Assembly: GCF_900451195.1 (NCBI RefSeq)
Contig: NZ_UGHR01000004.1
Span: 62,001 to 126,000 of the forward strand
Direction: 5' to 3'
DNA: 64,000 nt
From: Iodobacter fluviatilis
Lineage (GTDB): Bacteria > Pseudomonadota > Gammaproteobacteria > Burkholderiales > Chitinibacteraceae
The notes under the pieces: generated by a model
Databases searched by the model: none
The model's input: the letters and a program-made list of their open reading frames with translations, nothing else
What the model was told of the DNA's origin: nothing
Program-made: the position numbers and the translations under genes
Shown here: positions 62,974 to 64,000 of the stretch, piece after piece
How positions within the stretch are numbered: position 1 is the stretch's first letter
Layout: every line of letters begins with the position of its first letter

Positions 62974-64000
62974 TTATTTTGCAGAAATAAGGGCTCCATC
63001 GATGACTTGCGCTTGGTTGGTCACACCCACGTGAAGTACGGGTGTGTTGCCCTTGCTAATTTTATCTATGCCCTTAGAAATCACTTCAACAGGCGAGGTG
63101 GATGCGTTAATACCAACAGAGACCGAATATTCCCGGCCGCTAAGCTGATGCGTTTCAACCTGGCCGATTGCTGCTTTGCCCGCCGCGGATTCTACTTTAG
63201 CGCCGGTCAAAACCGATTTACCGGCTACATCCAGCGTTACACTCTGCTTGCCGCTGATGCCTGATTCGGTTTTTACAATATCGCTGGCGCTATGTTTAAT
63301 GGCTAAATCAAGCGATGGGGTGATTGATGAGCCTTCTTTATCGTGGCCAAGCAGCGCTTCTTTAATACCATTGCCTGCTTTACGCGCTAGGCCATCTACT
63401 TTGCCACCCTCAGATGGGCCGCTAGTGAGTTGCTCTGGCAGGGTGACGCTGCCGCCGTCTTTGGCAGAAAAGCTAACACCTTGAGTGGTGTCGGTTTTTA
63501 GGCCTTTGTTAAAGGCGAAGCTTTCGTATTTGTCTGCTACTTTATCTGCTGCCTTACTGACGGCGTCGGTGGCTTTGTTTTTTACGGTATCACCCAGCCC
63601 ACCTAATTTATCGGCAACTAGGCCTTTGTTACCCTGATGTTTTTCAGCATTCAGGCCAAGGCTGATATCTACCTTGGTGCTGTGGTCTCTGTCTTGCTGG
63701 CTGCTCACGATTAAATCACCGCCCACTTTGCCGCTTACCGCATCGGCCTTGATATTGCCGCCCTGAATGCTTACATCTTTGCCGCTATTGATGCTGACCT
63801 TGCCCGCATCGATACTGGCATTTTGGTGCTGCAAGATATCTTGCTTATCTACACCCACGGCTACTTTAGCGTTAAAGCCGTAGGTGTCCTTGCCTTCATC
63901 TACCTTGCCATTGCTGTCTTTATTAAAGGATTGGCCTGCTTTTGCGCCGCCCCCAATGGCTACATTCCAGTTATTAGCTTCTTTGCTGGATTGGGCAGAT
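62974..64000 (-). CDS. Filamentous-haemagglutinin-type exoprotein, C-terminal part
   Basis: The frame is open to the end of the window, giving ~341 residues of a larger protein. Haemagglutinin repeats are visible: NNWNVAIGGGAKAG, GKDVSIQGGNIKADAVSG, VGGDLIVSSQQDR, and KAAIGQVETHQLSGREYSV. These are surface proteins exported by two-partner secretion; some carry a toxin tip after a VENN motif (CdiA). Here translation stops after QAQVIDGALISAK without VENN, a toxin domain or a downstream immunity gene, so this copy looks like an adhesin or a truncated CdiA-like protein. The 5' part is outside the window. Confidence 0.82.
   Translation of the reverse strand, partial: SAQSSKEANNWNVAIGGGAKAGQSFNKDSNGKVDEGKDTYGFNAKVAVGVDKQDILQHQNASIDAGKVSINSGKDVSIQGGNIKADAVSGKVGGDLIVSSQQDRDHSTKVDISLGLNAEKHQGNKGLVADKLGGLGDTVKNKATDAVSKAADKVADKYESFAFNKGLKTDTTQGVSFSAKDGGSVTLPEQLTSGPSEGGKVDGLARKAGNGIKEALLGHDKEGSSITPSLDLAIKHSASDIVKTESGISGKQSVTLDVAGKSVLTGAKVESAAGKAAIGQVETHQLSGREYSVSVGINASTSPVEVISKGIDKISKGNTPVLHVGVTNQAQVIDGALISAK

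Overview
The window looks like chromosome of a betaproteobacterium, most likely order Neisseriales (Chromobacteriaceae-like, for example Iodobacter or Chitinibacter relatives). I base this on the family resemblance of the housekeeping proteins, the rpmF-plsX-fabH-fabD-fabG-acpP-fabF block, the DUF4214-bearing type I secreted surface protein and a two-partner-secretion exoprotein. I could not run a search, so the genus is inference.

Region by region. 1-7.2 kb: the 3' end of rep helicase, pyruvate kinase, coaD, a stand-alone RlmK-like rRNA methyltransferase, a DnaQ-exonuclease/GIY-YIG fusion, and on the minus strand a tetrapyrrole-methylase-fold methyltransferase overlapping maf/yceF. 7.2-13.7 kb: yceD, rpmF (59 aa), then the fatty-acid synthesis cluster plsX-fabH-fabD-fabG-acpP-fabF, with a terminator and probable separate promoter before acpP. 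13.9-22.5 kb: lipocalin, pabB-pabC (folate), tRNA-Ser(CGA), mltF, gltX, a GNAT acetyltransferase and nagZ-like GH3. 22.5-25.2 kb: a PEP-CTERM protein, a YitT membrane protein and a DUF5610 protein.

25.2-45.1 kb is the cell-surface region. It holds a 2140-aa S-layer-like protein (N-terminal DUF4214, glycine/threonine-rich repeats, degenerate RTX motifs), preceded by an exact CRP-type palindrome and a 19-codon ORF with a strong ribosome binding site. Next come a GH19 enzyme, a cluster of C/G-tract palindromes, a methyltransferase with a regulatory domain, and a complete type I secretion system (ABC ATPase, HlyD-type adaptor, TolC). The first gene of that secretion operon encodes what looks like the N-terminal half of a TnpB protein, ending where the RuvC nuclease would begin. 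GtrB/GtrA-type genes and two large multi-membrane-span proteins follow. I infer one locus for making, exporting and decorating a surface layer.

45.1-53.5 kb returns to housekeeping: rng, holA, lptE, leuS, a FecR-SPOR protein and a soluble PAS-PAS chemotaxis receptor. 53.5-56 kb is an accessory patch: a secreted protein resembling the cysteine-containing tail of inovirus Zot proteins, then two cassette-like genes bracketed by degenerate copies of one short repeat. 56-61.2 kb holds an SRPBCC protein, ecotin, a lipoprotein, a divergent LysR / DoxX-DODA dioxygenase module with a clear palindromic operator, and an FMN reductase. 61.3-64 kb has a secreted alpha/beta-hydrolase-like protein, a partner with a calcium-binding-type loop, and the 3' end of a large filamentous-haemagglutinin-type exoprotein that runs off the window.

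Three long imperfect palindromes of one family sit in intergenic spaces (4154-4280, 5712-5859, 46689-46808).
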